Shown one piece after another: positions 29,947 to 39,866 of a stretch of DNA of 64,000 nucleotides; position 1 is the stretch's first letter; every line of letters begins with the position of its first letter. The notes under the pieces are model-generated. The model saw nothing but the letters and a program-made list of their open reading frames with translations. It was not told the DNA's origin and did no database searches. The position numbers and the translations under genes were made by a program. Source of the DNA: Enterococcus raffinosus (GTDB lineage: Bacteria; Bacillota; Bacilli; Lactobacillales; Enterococcaceae); contig NZ_JAHLOS010000011.1 of NCBI RefSeq assembly GCF_018917525.1, positions 1 through 64,000 of the forward strand, given 5' to 3'.

Positions 29947-30975
29947 ATGAATAAACGACGTTGGGTTGCAGTTGGTATTGCAGTAGCGCTACTGATATTC
30001 TCAGGGATTTCGACAACAATCAGTCGGGAAAATGACAGTAAAAAAGAGCTTAGTCAAGTTAATGAACTATTGTATGGGACTGGTGAACCTCAAGAAAAAG
30101 TAGAGGAAACTGGATCAGGTAGTAAAAAAATTGTCAAACTAGTTGTTGAAGGGACGATTATTGACGATGGCACTAGTGGATTGTTTTCAACTGGTGGTTA
30201 TAATCACGAGTCTTTTATGAAGCAGTTGGCTACGATTAAAAAGGATTCTTCAGTGAAGGGTATTTTGTTAGAGATTAATTCACCTGGAGGTTCAGTTTAC
30301 GAGACAGCCGAGATTACTCGAGCATTAAAGGAATTGCAAAATGAGAAGAAAATTCCAATCTATGCCTCAATGGAAAGCCAAGCTGCTAGTGGCGGGTACT
30401 ATATTGCTGCAAATTCAGATCGAATATTTGCTACTGAAGATACTATGACTGGTTCTATTGGAGTGATTATGTCCAGTATGAATTATTCAGGGCTAATGGA
30501 GAAGCTGGGAATTAGTGACGCCACGATTAAGAGTGGGGCTTTAAAGGATATCGGTTCTGGATCAAGACCGCAAACAAAAGAGGACAAAGAGGTATTGCAA
30601 ACTTTTGTGGATAGTATGTATGGCCGATTTGTCAAAGTTGTCGCTGATGGGCGTAATATGAATGAAGCGGATGTTCGAAAATTAGCTGATGGAAGAATTT
30701 ACGACGGAGCACAAGCTCTTGAAAATGGACTAGTGGATGCTATCGGTTACCCAGATCAAGCATTGAAAGCCTTACGCAAAGATAACGGGTTGAACGACGC
30801 GAAGGTTGTTTCTTATACAAGCGGATCAACAAATTTTTTGGATACATGGTTTGGCAATAGTCTAGCAGAACTACAGGGAATCAAACCATCTCAAGAAGAA
30901 TTAGTTAAAAACATCGTTGAAAGCGTTGGTACTCCGCAAGCTCCGAAGGCAATGTACCTCTATGGAGGTGAGTAA
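29947..30975 (+). CDS. sppA: Signal peptide peptidase SppA
   Basis: Membrane-anchored serine protease that degrades released signal peptides and, in Bacillus, helps resist lantibiotics. The 342-residue protein has one N-terminal transmembrane anchor (about residues 6-22). The serine S148 lies in QAASGGYYIAA, and K200 lies 52 residues later, matching the Ser/Lys dyad spacing of Bacillus SppA. The TMTGSIGVIM block is conserved. I chose ATG 29947 because AAGGAGG lies just upstream; an in-frame TTG at 29905 does not. It is followed after 2 bp by an RDD protein. Confidence 0.92.
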   Translation: MNKRRWVAVGIAVALLIFSGISTTISRENDSKKELSQVNELLYGTGEPQEKVEETGSGSKKIVKLVVEGTIIDDGTSGLFSTGGYNHESFMKQLATIKKDSSVKGILLEINSPGGSVYETAEITRALKELQNEKKIPIYASMESQAASGGYYIAANSDRIFATEDTMTGSIGVIMSSMNYSGLMEKLGISDATIKSGALKDIGSGSRPQTKEDKEVLQTFVDSMYGRFVKVVADGRNMNEADVRKLADGRIYDGAQALENGLVDAIGYPDQALKALRKDNGLNDAKVVSYTSGSTNFLDTWFGNSLAELQGIKPSQEELVKNIVESVGTPQAPKAMYLYGGE

Positions 30976-30977
30976 GA

Positions 30978-31526
30978 ATGGTTGAAGAAACAAACCAGAG
31001 ACCTGCTGTCGGGCCAGTAACGAGATTACTTGAACAGAAAAAAGAACATAAGCCAAAATTCCATTATTATCCAGATTATTTTTATGCGGGTTTTTGGATT
31101 CGTTTTTTTGCATACCTAATAGATTTAATGTGTGTGTCGGCTATTACGGGCATCTTATTAGGATTACCTGCAAATTTAATTGGACTAACAAAGAATGATG
31201 AATTATTTAGCATTTACGGTTTACTAGCACTTGCTATTTATATAGCGTATTTTGTGTTGTTAACGAAATTAAACAACGGACAAACGATTGGGAAGATGAT
31301 TTTTGGTATTCAAGTTGTTTGCTTTAAAGAGGAAGAGTTGAGTTGGCAAACTGTTTTAGTCCGTGAGGGGGCTTGTCGTTTTATTCTGCGAGGCTCATTT
31401 TTTATGTTAGGCTATCTTGTAACAATTTTTACCCCAAACAAACAACATATTGGTGATTACTTTTCAGATACTAGTGTTGTTACATTAAATTTACTTGCAG
31501 CTAGAGAGGATTTTACACAGGAATGA
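30978..31526 (+). CDS. RDD-family membrane protein
   Basis: The 182-residue protein has the RDD signature: an N-terminal arginine-containing first span (AGFWIRFFAYLIDLM, about 37-51), a second and third span around 58-105, and the NNGQTIGKMIFGIQVV segment typical of the family, then a last hydrophobic stretch. RDD proteins are of uncertain function; some act in ion exchange. It lies 2 bp after sppA and overlaps the next gene by 4 bp, so the three are co-transcribed. RDD next to SppA recurs in Firmicutes. Confidence 0.85.
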   Translation: MVEETNQRPAVGPVTRLLEQKKEHKPKFHYYPDYFYAGFWIRFFAYLIDLMCVSAITGILLGLPANLIGLTKNDELFSIYGLLALAIYIAYFVLLTKLNNGQTIGKMIFGIQVVCFKEEELSWQTVLVREGACRFILRGSFFMLGYLVTIFTPNKQHIGDYFSDTSVVTLNLLAAREDFTQE

Positions 31527-32458
31527 ACCCAATAGAATTTCCTAATAATGATCATTACTATTTAACACTTGCTGAAGAAGCCTTTTCAGCAGGAAACTAT
31601 TTACAAGCATTAGAAAATTACAAACTTGCCTATCGCGAGAATCCTTCGTCTAAACTTAACCACTTAATTGCCAGCCTTGCTTTGGAACAAGGGAATTTTG
31701 CAGAGGCTTTAGAGTTTTCCGAGGAGGAATCAGATAGTTATCTTGAAACGCCAGAGACAATAGATATTTATTTGCAAATTCAATTGTATTCTCAAAATTT
31801 TTTTGCAGCTCGTGAATTTTTATGGCGGGCAACAAAACTAAAGAGGCTAACAGAGGAACAGAGAAATCTTTGGTTGGTTCGTATTGAGGATCAAGAACTT
31901 TTTTATCAAAAACAGCAACAGGCTGTCATGAAACAGCTTGAATCAGAGATTGGTCAGTTGCCGTCATTGTCGCCAATGGAACAACTGATCTCAGTTAGAA
32001 AGATCAAACAATTGCCCGAGGAACGTCTGCAAGTGTTAGTTGAAAAGTTCATGCTTGAACCAAAAATAGCGCCCTTAGTACGTAGTTATTTATTTGAAAG
32101 TTTAACGCGAATAGGTGTTTCTGATAAAGTTCGTTATTTAACAGTTCTAGATGAAGTAGTAGAGTTATCACCAAAGACTGCTGGGTTAGATGAAACCCTC
32201 CAAAATGAAATCTCAATTCTTCTGGAGGAGCGCTTAGGCGATGAGGATCCAATACTTTTGTCGAATATATTGGAGCAAGTTAATTTGGAAATGGCCTTTT
32301 TATATCCATTGCAAGGCTCATTTATGAAACCCCAAGCTTGGGTTAATAGCTATTTATCTGAGTATTGTCCAGAATACTGGGAAAGCTCTGAGTTGCTTGA
32401 TGATAGTATTGAAACAATGCGTAAAAAGATAAAACAACTGATGTTCGATTATCATTAA
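31523..32458 (+). CDS. TPR-like repeat protein of unknown function
   Basis: A 311-residue cytoplasmic, helical protein. The N-terminal part reads as tetratricopeptide repeats (AEEAFSAGNYLQALENYKLA, about residues 12-31, then ASLALEQGNFAEALEFSEE), which form protein-binding scaffolds. The C-terminal half is helical and acidic without a motif I know. It shares an overlapping start with the RDD gene and closes the sppA operon. Confidence 0.75.
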   Translation: MNPIEFPNNDHYYLTLAEEAFSAGNYLQALENYKLAYRENPSSKLNHLIASLALEQGNFAEALEFSEEESDSYLETPETIDIYLQIQLYSQNFFAAREFLWRATKLKRLTEEQRNLWLVRIEDQELFYQKQQQAVMKQLESEIGQLPSLSPMEQLISVRKIKQLPEERLQVLVEKFMLEPKIAPLVRSYLFESLTRIGVSDKVRYLTVLDEVVELSPKTAGLDETLQNEISILLEERLGDEDPILLSNILEQVNLEMAFLYPLQGSFMKPQAWVNSYLSEYCPEYWESSELLDDSIETMRKKIKQLMFDYH

Positions 32459-32484
32459 AAAATGCCTAGAGTAAAAGCTTTATA

Positions 32485-32513
32485 TTTACATTTCACAATC
32501 AGTAGTGTAATAT
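32485..32513 (+). promoter_or_regulatory. Promoter of tig
   Basis: TTTACA (32485-32490) and TAATAT (32508-32513) are 17 bp apart, about 50 bp before the start codon. Confidence 0.6.
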
Positions 32514-32561
32514 TTAATGGTATGCAAAATGCAAGTATATTAGTATTCGGAGGGAACAAAT

Positions 32562-33845
32562 TTGACTGCAAATTTTGAAAAAACAGGCACCAATGATGGT
32601 GTGTTAACTTTCTCAATTGAACAAACCGAGATTCAAAAAGGATTAACAAATGCATTCAACAAAGTGAAAAAAAATCTTAACGTACCTGGCTTCCGTAAGG
32701 GAAAAGTATCTCGCCAAGTATTTAATCGTATGTACGGTGAAGAAGCGTTATACGAAGATGCATTGAACGACGTTTTACCAGCAGCTTATGAAGCAGCTGT
32801 AAAAGAAGCCGGTATTGATCCAGTTTCTCAACCAAAAATCGATGTTGATAGCATGGAAAAAGGTGAAGCTTGGGTAATCAAAGCTGAAGTTACTGTAAAA
32901 CCTGAAGTGAAATTAGGCGACTACAAAGAACTTGAAGTGCCAAAACAAGATGTTGAAGTTTCAGAAGCTGATGTAGATGCACGTTTGAAATCAGAGCAAG
33001 AAGCACAAGCTGAATTAGTTATCAAAGAAGATGAAGCTGCTGAAAATGGTGACACAACTGTTATCGATTTCGAAGGTTTCGTTGGAGATGAAGCATTTGA
33101 AGGCGGCAAAGGTGAAAACTACTCTCTAGAATTGGGTTCAGGTTCATTTATTCCTGGCTTTGAAGAACAATTAGTTGGACACAAAGCAGGCGAGAGTTTG
33201 GATGTAACAGTTACTTTCCCTGAAGATTATCAAGCAGAGGATCTTGCTGGTAAAGAAGCAGTCTTCAAAGTAACGATTCACGAAGTAAAAGCAAAGGAAT
33301 TACCTGAATTAGACGACGATTTTGCTAAAGATGTTGATGAAGAAGTGAATTCTTTAGATGAACTAAAAGCAAAATACCGTGATGAATTAACAAAACAAAA
33401 AGAAGAAGCTGCGAAAGAAGCGAAAGACGAAGCGGCTATTAAACAAGCCGTTGAAAATGCTGAAATCGTTGACCTTCCTCACGTGATGGTTCATGATGAA
33501 GTACATCGTTCAATGGACGAATTCCTAAACAACATGCAACGCCAAGGAATCTCTCCAGAAATGTATTATCAATTAACAGGCTCAACTGAAGAAGACCTTC
33601 ATACACAATTTGAAGGCGAAGCAGAAGGCCGAGTTAAAACAAACTTGGTAATGGAAGCTATCGTTGAATCAGAAAAAATTGAAGCTTCTGAAGAAGATAT
33701 TGCTAAAGAGATCAAAGATTTAGCAGAAATGTATCAAATGCCAGAAGAACAAATCAAGCGTGTTTTAACAGAAGATATGTTAGAACATGATATTAAGATG
33801 AAAAAAGCAGTTGAGTTAGTGACTGGAACAGCTGTTGAAAAATAA
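32562..33845 (+). CDS. tig: Trigger factor chaperone, TTG start
   Basis: Ribosome-associated chaperone with peptidyl-prolyl isomerase activity. The 427-residue protein has the ribosome-docking loop PGFRKGK (about 41-47), the FKBP-like PPIase domain (about 150-245, with the [12 protein letters not shown] and [13 protein letters not shown] segments) and the helical C-terminal domain. The start is TTG 32562, with GGAGGG about 8 bases upstream; no ATG fits the conserved N-terminus, so the non-ATG start is real. It is flanked by its own promoter and terminator. Confidence 0.96.
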   Translation: MTANFEKTGTNDGVLTFSIEQTEIQKGLTNAFNKVKKNLNVPGFRKGKVSRQVFNRMYGEEALYEDALNDVLPAAYEAAVKEAGIDPVSQPKIDVDSMEKGEAWVIKAEVTVKPEVKLGDYKELEVPKQDVEVSEADVDARLKSEQEAQAELVIKEDEAAENGDTTVIDFEGFVGDEAFEGGKGENYSLELGSGSFIPGFEEQLVGHKAGESLDVTVTFPEDYQAEDLAGKEAVFKVTIHEVKAKELPELDDDFAKDVDEEVNSLDELKAKYRDELTKQKEEAAKEAKDEAAIKQAVENAEIVDLPHVMVHDEVHRSMDEFLNNMQRQGISPEMYYQLTGSTEEDLHTQFEGEAEGRVKTNLVMEAIVESEKIEASEEDIAKEIKDLAEMYQMPEEQIKRVLTEDMLEHDIKMKKAVELVTGTAVEK

Positions 33846-33898
33846 TTCCTTAACAACATTGATTTTTGTTTAATGGTGTACTATTTTATCTAAATATT

Positions 33899-33934
33899 AA
33901 AGTATGCGGTAATTTTTTATCGCATACTTTTTTT
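33899..33934 (+). terminator. Terminator of tig
   Basis: AAAGTATGCG and CGCATACTTT pair around a T-rich loop, followed by a run of T. Confidence 0.85.
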
Positions 33935-33968
33935 CTTTAGAAATCCTTTTTATTTCCACTTGGATTCT

Positions 33969-33996
33969 TTGTCTTTTTAATGCTTTATGTTATTAT
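33969..33996 (+). promoter_or_regulatory. Promoter of clpX
   Basis: TTGTCT (33969-33974) and an extended -10 TGTTATTAT (33988-33996) are spaced 16 bp apart. Confidence 0.6.
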
Positions 33997-34053
33997 AGAT
34001 AAAGACTGCAATCGTGGAAACACTTGTAGAGAAAGAAGCAAGAGGTGAAAGCC

Positions 34054-35301
34054 ATGTATGAGAGCACAGGCGCAGGTGAAACAGTCCGCTGTTCATTTTG
34101 TGGAAAGACCCAAGAAGAAGTAAAAAAAGTTGTTGCGGGTCCGGGAGTTTACATTTGTAATGAGTGTATCGACCTTTGTAAAGAGATTATAGATGAAGAA
34201 TTCCATGAAGAAGCTATTCGTGAATTTATTGATGTACCAAAACCGAAGGAATTGTTGGATGTTCTGAACCAATACGTTATCGGTCAAGATCGAGCGAAAA
34301 AAGCATTATCGGTTGCGGTGTACAATCACTATAAACGAGTGAATACTGAAAATGATGGACTAGATGAAGTTGAATTGCAAAAGAGCAATATCTGTTTGAT
34401 TGGACCAACTGGTTCAGGTAAAACATTTTTAGCACAAACTTTGGCGAGAACCTTAAATGTTCCATTTGCTATTGCAGATGCAACTAGCTTAACTGAAGCT
34501 GGTTATGTTGGGGAAGATGTTGAAAATATTTTGCTGAAGCTGTTACAGGCTGCTGATTATAATGTTGAACGTGCTGAAAAAGGAATTATTTACATCGATG
34601 AAATTGATAAGATTACTCGTAAGAGCGAAAATGTTTCAATCACTCGTGATGTTTCCGGAGAAGGGGTTCAACAAGCATTACTTAAAATTCTTGAAGGAAC
34701 TGTTGCTAGCGTGCCGCCTCAGGGAGGACGTAAACATCCACATCAAGAATTTATTCAAATTGATACAACCAATATCTTGTTTATTGTTGGCGGGGCCTTC
34801 GATGGAATCGAAACGATTGTCAAAAATCGTTTAGGTGAAAAAACCATTGGCTTTGGTAAAAACAATAAAAAAATTGATGAAGATGCAAGTATCATGCAAC
34901 AGATTATTCCAGAGGATCTATTGAAGTTCGGTCTGATTCCAGAGTTTATCGGACGCTTACCGGTTACTACAGCGTTAGAAAAACTTACGACAGAGGATCT
35001 GGTTCGAATTTTGACAGAACCGAAAAATGCTTTAGTCAAGCAGTATCAAAAGTTGCTTTCTTATGATGATACAGATTTGTCCTTTGATGCCGATGCGTTG
35101 AATGCAATTGCAGATAAAGCGATCGCACGTAATACAGGTGCTCGGGGCTTGCGCTCGATCATTGAGGATGTCATGATGGATGTGATGTTCGATATTCCTT
35201 CTGATGAATCAATTGAAAAAGTGATTGTTACGAAGGATTCTGTTGAAGGCTCAGATAAACCAATTATTGAATATCATAATAATAAGAAAAAAGCTGGTTA
35301 G
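34054..35301 (+). CDS. clpX: ClpX ATPase of the ClpXP protease
   Basis: ClpX unfolds substrates and feeds them to ClpP. The 415-residue protein has the N-terminal C4 zinc-binding domain (CSFCGK and CNECIDLC), Walker A GPTGSGKT (about 118), Walker [11 protein letters not shown], the pore motif in VGEDVEN, the RKH loop (GGRKHPHQ) and sensor motifs [10 protein letters not shown] and [11 protein letters not shown] 34054 has AAGAGGTG upstream; a GTG nine bases earlier is less likely. ysxC follows after a hairpin, as in other Lactobacillales. Confidence 0.97.
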   Translation: MYESTGAGETVRCSFCGKTQEEVKKVVAGPGVYICNECIDLCKEIIDEEFHEEAIREFIDVPKPKELLDVLNQYVIGQDRAKKALSVAVYNHYKRVNTENDGLDEVELQKSNICLIGPTGSGKTFLAQTLARTLNVPFAIADATSLTEAGYVGEDVENILLKLLQAADYNVERAEKGIIYIDEIDKITRKSENVSITRDVSGEGVQQALLKILEGTVASVPPQGGRKHPHQEFIQIDTTNILFIVGGAFDGIETIVKNRLGEKTIGFGKNNKKIDEDASIMQQIIPEDLLKFGLIPEFIGRLPVTTALEKLTTEDLVRILTEPKNALVKQYQKLLSYDDTDLSFDADALNAIADKAIARNTGARGLRSIIEDVMMDVMFDIPSDESIEKVIVTKDSVEGSDKPIIEYHNNKKKAG

Positions 35302-35307
35302 TAAAGT

Positions 35308-35339
35308 AGGGTTCACAAAGTGATTTGTGAACCCTTTTT
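35308..35339 (+). terminator. Terminator-like hairpin between clpX and ysxC
   Basis: AGGGTTCACAAA and TTTGTGAACCCT form a perfect 12-bp stem with a GTGA loop and a short T-run. ysxC starts only 15 bp further on and shows no separate promoter, so read-through is likely partial. Confidence 0.75.
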
Positions 35340-35354
35340 GAAAGGCGTGAAAGA

Positions 35355-35945
35355 ATGAAAGTGCATAATGCAGAGATCGTTATTAGTGCGGTCTCACCAA
35401 AACAGTATCCTGAAACTGATTTACCAGAGATTGCTTTAGCAGGACGATCAAATGTTGGGAAATCCTCTTTTATCAATACCTTGATTGATCGAAAGAATTT
35501 AGCGAGAACTTCAGGGAAACCTGGGAAAACTCAAACCTTAAACTTTTATCTCATCGAAAACGCACTACATTTTGTTGATGTACCCGGGTATGGCTATGCC
35601 AAGGTTTCAAAAACAGAACGAGCAAAATGGGGCGAGATGATTGAAACCTATATTACCAGCCGCAAGCAGTTGCGTGCGGTAGTATCTTTAGTAGATGTTC
35701 GTCATGATCCAAGTAAAGAAGATATTCAAATGTATGAATTTCTAAAATACTATAATATTCCTGTGATTGTGGTTGCGACAAAAGCAGATAAGATTCCTCG
35801 CGGAAAATGGAATAAACATACTAGCGCGATCAAGAAAAAATTAGATTTTGATCCTGATGATACATTCATTCTTTTCTCATCTGAGACAAAAAAAGGAAAA
35901 GAAGAAGCTTGGGAAGCAATTGAAGCAGCAATAGAAAAGGATTAG
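35355..35945 (+). CDS. ysxC: Ribosome biogenesis GTPase YsxC/EngB
   Basis: Essential GTPase that acts late in 50S subunit assembly. The 196-residue protein has G1 GRSNVGKSS (about 31), G3 DVPGYGYA, G4 TKADK and the G5-like [13 protein letters not shown]. Length and motifs are standard. The ribosome site is AAAGGCG. Its 3' end forms half of the terminator shared with the opposing small gene. Confidence 0.96.
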   Translation: MKVHNAEIVISAVSPKQYPETDLPEIALAGRSNVGKSSFINTLIDRKNLARTSGKPGKTQTLNFYLIENALHFVDVPGYGYAKVSKTERAKWGEMIETYITSRKQLRAVVSLVDVRHDPSKEDIQMYEFLKYYNIPVIVVATKADKIPRGKWNKHTSAIKKKLDFDPDDTFILFSSETKKGKEEAWEAIEAAIEKD

Positions 35946-35968
35946 GCACAGGAAGCCTAATCCTTTTT
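35937..35968. terminator. Bidirectional terminator shared by ysxC and a small gene
   Basis: AAGGATTAGG and CCTAATCCTT pair around a 9-nt loop, with T on both sides. The stem lies partly inside the last codons of both converging genes. Confidence 0.85.
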
Positions 35969-36103
35969 TTTATCAGTTTGTTCATTTTTTGGTTTTAGAA
36001 ATTTTTGAATGTCTTCATCTTTTTGAACTTTCTTATCTGGATCTACTGCGAACGATTCAAACAACTTATCTAAGTCATCGTTTTTTTCAAATTTTAGGCC
36101 CAT
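35957..36103 (-). CDS. Small charged protein, SPJ_0845-like, 48 residues
   Basis: A 48-codon frame beginning MGLKFEKNDDLDKLFESF and ending in a lysine-rich tail sits behind a strong GGAGG site 7 bases before ATG. The sequence resembles the SPJ_0845 family of short streptococcal/enterococcal proteins of unknown function; this is from memory of the N-terminal pattern. Composition is strongly charged with no cysteine or membrane span. The strong ribosome site and shared terminator support a real gene. Confidence 0.75.
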   Translation of the reverse strand: MGLKFEKNDDLDKLFESFAVDPDKKVQKDEDIQKFLKPKNEQTDKKKD

Positions 36104-36236
36104 CTAAACACCTCCATTTTAGTTTTATCACATTCTACTATAGTATACAATTTTTTAAAACTTAGTAATCAATTTCATAGGGTTTTTTAAATCTTTACGA
36201 TATAATTATAATAGAGTGATGAGAAAGGGGAAGGCA

Positions 36237-37565
36237 ATGGAAAAAAATCAAAAGATTTACAGTGTCAGCCAGCTTTACGATTTGAAGCAAGCCGACATCC
36301 AATCAAAGATAAGTGATTGGTTAGTCATGAGTCGCCTATTGCTGGAACCAGACAAGATGTTGATTAATGGGAAAGAGCAGTCATTTGATCAGAGTCAATT
36401 GGAACAGGTGATTTCAAATTTTGGCATGAAGGAAGATTTCTGGCTGCAGTTGAAAAATTCTGAAGAGGAAACAACACTACATCTTTTAAGCGATACGTTA
36501 TTTGAAAAATATATCATCAATGAAAAGAATTTTTATTATTGGGAAAAAGTCTATCTAGATTACCTAAAAAACCGCTTAACAGAACATGGATTTTTTGCCT
36601 ATATTCGTTCCTACGACGAGTATCTTTATCATAATACAAGCGAGTTATCCAAACGTCGCTCTTTTGAAACTGCGGAAGAAACAAATGCTCTACCAAAAAT
36701 GAAAGGGCTTAATGGAGATATAGTCATCGACTGTAATGCATTTCCGGGCTACGATGTTTTTTACAAGGGAGTGTGTTTAACCGCTTGTTGGTGGTTATTT
36801 TTAGGAGCTCCTTATAAAAAATTATTTGCTAAGCAACTATTGTTAGAGATTCAGCAAGTTGAACGGGTAGCTGAGTTAGGATCAGGTGTATTTTTTGAAC
36901 TATACAAAGATCCATTTCAATGGCAAGAAGAGGCAAACTTAAAGTTTCAACAATTATTTCGAGATCAATTAGGAATTTCACAATTATCCTATACTAATGG
37001 AGTTGGTTTATTGAAACAGCCTTATATTGAGTTTGCTTTTGAAGATACCGTGATTCAAACTGTTCAATATCAAAATGAACAATTTCAACCAACAGAAAAG
37101 AGTGAGGCGTCCTATTTTGTGACACGCACTTATAACTTTTTGACGAACCAATATCGCGTAAATCGAATGAAAGGTGGGCTAAATGCTCTGGCCTATTTTC
37201 CATGGATTGATGATGAGAGTGAACGAATGATGAATTATCATATTTTATATCCTGAGCTGACCTTGGACAAGGGCTTAGCAGCCTTTGAATATTATATTCG
37301 TGATTCAATCGAGTTTGAAATTCAGGATATGCGCTATAAGGATTATACTGCTGTTTTACAACTGTTTATCCCGAAAAAAGCCTTTTTGGATTTTCCTTTA
37401 GAAGAGTTGAAGTCCGCACTAAAAGATATGACGATTCATCAAGTTAGTCGTAAAAATGATTCATTGACATTTTCTTTGGAAAAGGAAGCGAAGCACCTAA
37501 TTGTTTCATTTATTGACCAAAAGAAAGTCTCAGCAAAAAATCAATTAGACATACTTGAAATATAG
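36237..37565 (+). CDS. Unknown 442-residue protein
   Basis: I do not recognise this protein. It is soluble-looking and rich in Tyr, Phe and acidic residues, without signal peptide, nucleotide-binding loop or metal motif. A hydrophobic segment around residues 180-200 (VCLTACWWLFLGAPYKKLF) could be a buried helix. The start is ATG 36237 behind AAAGGGGAAGG; an upstream in-frame ATG at 36216 lacks a ribosome site. Overlapping TATAAT sequences at 36201-36212 may be the -10. It may be transcribed with the small membrane protein downstream. Confidence 0.75.
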   Translation: MEKNQKIYSVSQLYDLKQADIQSKISDWLVMSRLLLEPDKMLINGKEQSFDQSQLEQVISNFGMKEDFWLQLKNSEEETTLHLLSDTLFEKYIINEKNFYYWEKVYLDYLKNRLTEHGFFAYIRSYDEYLYHNTSELSKRRSFETAEETNALPKMKGLNGDIVIDCNAFPGYDVFYKGVCLTACWWLFLGAPYKKLFAKQLLLEIQQVERVAELGSGVFFELYKDPFQWQEEANLKFQQLFRDQLGISQLSYTNGVGLLKQPYIEFAFEDTVIQTVQYQNEQFQPTEKSEASYFVTRTYNFLTNQYRVNRMKGGLNALAYFPWIDDESERMMNYHILYPELTLDKGLAAFEYYIRDSIEFEIQDMRYKDYTAVLQLFIPKKAFLDFPLEELKSALKDMTIHQVSRKNDSLTFSLEKEAKHLIVSFIDQKKVSAKNQLDILEI

Positions 37566-37657
37566 AAAAACTTGAATTTTATGGTAAAAAATGATGGTTG
37601 GTATGTAGCTAAAGAAAATTATTTCATTCATACGAATACGAAAAGGAGAGGTTATCT

Positions 37658-37843
37658 ATGGATCACAGGTATATTAAGATTATGGGTAGTTGCTTACTGA
37701 TTGTTGGAGTAATTTTTGCGTTGCCACTTCCGTCACTAGAAATACCTTTGTCAATTATCGTTCTCTTTATTGGAATGATCCTTTTTGCTATTAAGCCAAA
37801 ACCTCAGCCAGTCAGGGCCCGTAGAAAAGATCGTTGGATGTAG
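37658..37843 (+). CDS. Small membrane protein with two spans
   Basis: A 61-residue protein behind AAAGGAGAGG. Two hydrophobic helices (about residues 8-24 and 30-46) are separated by a short LPSLEIPLS turn, and the C-terminus is basic (RARRKDRW), suggesting the tail lies in the cytoplasm. No function can be assigned. A strong terminator begins at its stop codon. Confidence 0.7.
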   Translation: MDHRYIKIMGSCLLIVGVIFALPLPSLEIPLSIIVLFIGMILFAIKPKPQPVRARRKDRWM

Positions 37844-37886
37844 AAAAGAATCCACTCTCGAAATTTTGAGAGTGGATTCTTTTTTA
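37844..37886. terminator. Bidirectional terminator facing fruA
   Basis: AAAAGAATCCACTCTC and GAGAGTGGATTCTTTT pair around an 8-nt loop, with T-runs on both strands. Confidence 0.9.
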
Positions 37887-37887
37887 T

Positions 37888-39813
37888 TTATTTAGTGACT
37901 GGTTTTTTAACTAAACCATAAATAACGCCTGAAACAATTGCCCCAATAATGATAAACAAAAGATAAAGTAGTGGGTGGCTTAGTAAAAGAACAACAAAGA
38001 TACCACCGTGAGGAGCGAGTAACTTAATACCAACAGCACCAACTAAACCGCCAGCTAAAGCTGAACCAACTACGAAACTTGGAATTACACGAATTGGATC
38101 GGCAGCTGCAAATGGAATGGCACCTTCTGTTACAAATGAGAGTCCCATCACGATGTTCGTTAATCCTGCATCTACTTGACTTTTCTCGAACTTGTTTTTG
38201 AATAAACGAGTGGCAACAAAGATGGCTAAAGGAGGAACCATTCCACCAGCCATAACAGCTGCCATTACGATTGATCCACCTTGAGCGACACTTGTTGCAA
38301 GTGTTGCTGTACCAAATACATAGGCTGCTTTATTGATAGGACCGCCTAAATCGACAGCCATCATGCCACCTAGTAAGGCGCCAAGTAAAATGGCATTTGA
38401 TCCGCTTAACCCAGTTAGAAAGCCATTTAACCCATCATTGATTGCCTTCATCGGAACATTGACTAAGAGCATTAAGAATCCAGTAATCATCAAACCAAAG
38501 AAAGGATAGAAAAGAATCGCTTTAATACCTTCAAGTGATTTAGGTAAGTTTTTAAAGATCTTTTTCAAGAAAATGATCACGTACCCAGCTAAGAAACCAC
38601 CTATTAGTGCGCCTAAAAATCCAGCACCACCGGCATTGGCTAACGATCCAGCGGCAAACCCAGCGATTAAACCAGGACGATCAGCAATACTCGATGCAAT
38701 GAAACCTGCAAGTACAGGAAGCATGAATCCAAATGCAGCACCACCGATTTGGTTGAACCAACTAGCGATTTGGTTGTAATTACCAAGGTTGGCCAATTCC
38801 GATTGAGGAACTCCCATAAATTGGTCAATCATGAATGATAAAGCGATCATGATTCCGCCACCAATTACAAATGGCAGCATATGTGAGACACCGTTCATTA
38901 GATCCTTGTAGATACGTTGACCTAAAGTACCATTATCACTTTTTTCTTCTGTAGCTGAGGAATCTTCGTTATTGCCATGATAGACAGGAGCTTTTCCGCT
39001 TAATGCTAAGTTAATGAGTTCTTCTGGCTTCCGAATACCATCACTGACTGGACGATTGACTAATTCTTTGCCATTAAAACGATTCATTTCAACCTTTTTA
39101 TCGGCAGCTACAATGACGCCATCTGCTCGGGCAATATCTTCATCACTTAGGCGATGTTTGATTCCTTCAGATCCATTTGTTTCTACTTTGATATCAACGC
39201 CCATTTCCTTTGCTTTTTTCTTCAAAGCATCTTCGGCCATATAGGTATGAGCAATTCCGGTAGGGCAGGCTGTAACCGCTACGATATATCGACGGTTAGT
39301 ATCTTTGATTTTTTCTTCAGCCTCCGCCTGAGCTTCTGCTTTTTCTTCAGCTTTCTTTGCTTTTTCTGCTGAGTCGAATGTTGCCTGAACCTGATCAGGT
39401 GTTTCAGCAGCTTTCAATTTAGCGACGAAGTCAGGATTGATCAAAAGTCTAGACAAGGCAGCCAAAGCTTGCAGGTGTGTATCGTTAGCACCTTCTGGAG
39501 CAGCGATCATGAAAAACAGGTAGGTGGGTTGACCATCTAGTGATTCATAGTCCACGCCATTTTTACTTTTTGCAAATAGAGCGGTTGCTTCCTTAACTGC
39601 ACTGTTTTTTGCGTGAGGCATTGCGATGCCATCACCTAAACCAGTTGAAGTTTGGGCCTCGCGATTTAGAATACCTTCTTTATAAACATTAATATCAGAA
39701 ATTCGCCCAGCATCATACATTTTTTGAACCATTTCATCGATAGCAGCTTTTTTAGTTGTCGCCTGCAAATCCATAATCATGGCATCTTTGATCAATAAGT
39801 CCTTAATATCCAT
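37888..39813 (-). CDS. fruA: Fructose PTS enzyme IIABC
   Basis: Imports and phosphorylates fructose to fructose-1-phosphate. The 641-residue protein has IIA (about 1-147, phospho-site H67 in GIAMPHAKN), an Ala/Glu/Lys-rich linker (148-170), IIB (about 174-272, phospho-site C183 in TACPTGIAHTYMAE) and a membrane IIC domain (about 300-641) with eight or more hydrophobic spans. It is last in the fruR-fruK-fruA operon, 53 bp after fruK, with AGGAGG-like upstream sequence. Confidence 0.97.
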   Translation of the reverse strand: MDIKDLLIKDAMIMDLQATTKKAAIDEMVQKMYDAGRISDINVYKEGILNREAQTSTGLGDGIAMPHAKNSAVKEATALFAKSKNGVDYESLDGQPTYLFFMIAAPEGANDTHLQALAALSRLLINPDFVAKLKAAETPDQVQATFDSAEKAKKAEEKAEAQAEAEEKIKDTNRRYIVAVTACPTGIAHTYMAEDALKKKAKEMGVDIKVETNGSEGIKHRLSDEDIARADGVIVAADKKVEMNRFNGKELVNRPVSDGIRKPEELINLALSGKAPVYHGNNEDSSATEEKSDNGTLGQRIYKDLMNGVSHMLPFVIGGGIMIALSFMIDQFMGVPQSELANLGNYNQIASWFNQIGGAAFGFMLPVLAGFIASSIADRPGLIAGFAAGSLANAGGAGFLGALIGGFLAGYVIIFLKKIFKNLPKSLEGIKAILFYPFFGLMITGFLMLLVNVPMKAINDGLNGFLTGLSGSNAILLGALLGGMMAVDLGGPINKAAYVFGTATLATSVAQGGSIVMAAVMAGGMVPPLAIFVATRLFKNKFEKSQVDAGLTNIVMGLSFVTEGAIPFAAADPIRVIPSFVVGSALAGGLVGAVGIKLLAPHGGIFVVLLLSHPLLYLLFIIIGAIVSGVIYGLVKKPVTK

Positions 39814-39866
39814 TATAGTTCCTCCAATTGTTATAAAATATGTTCAACAGAAGGGGAGATCTGAAT

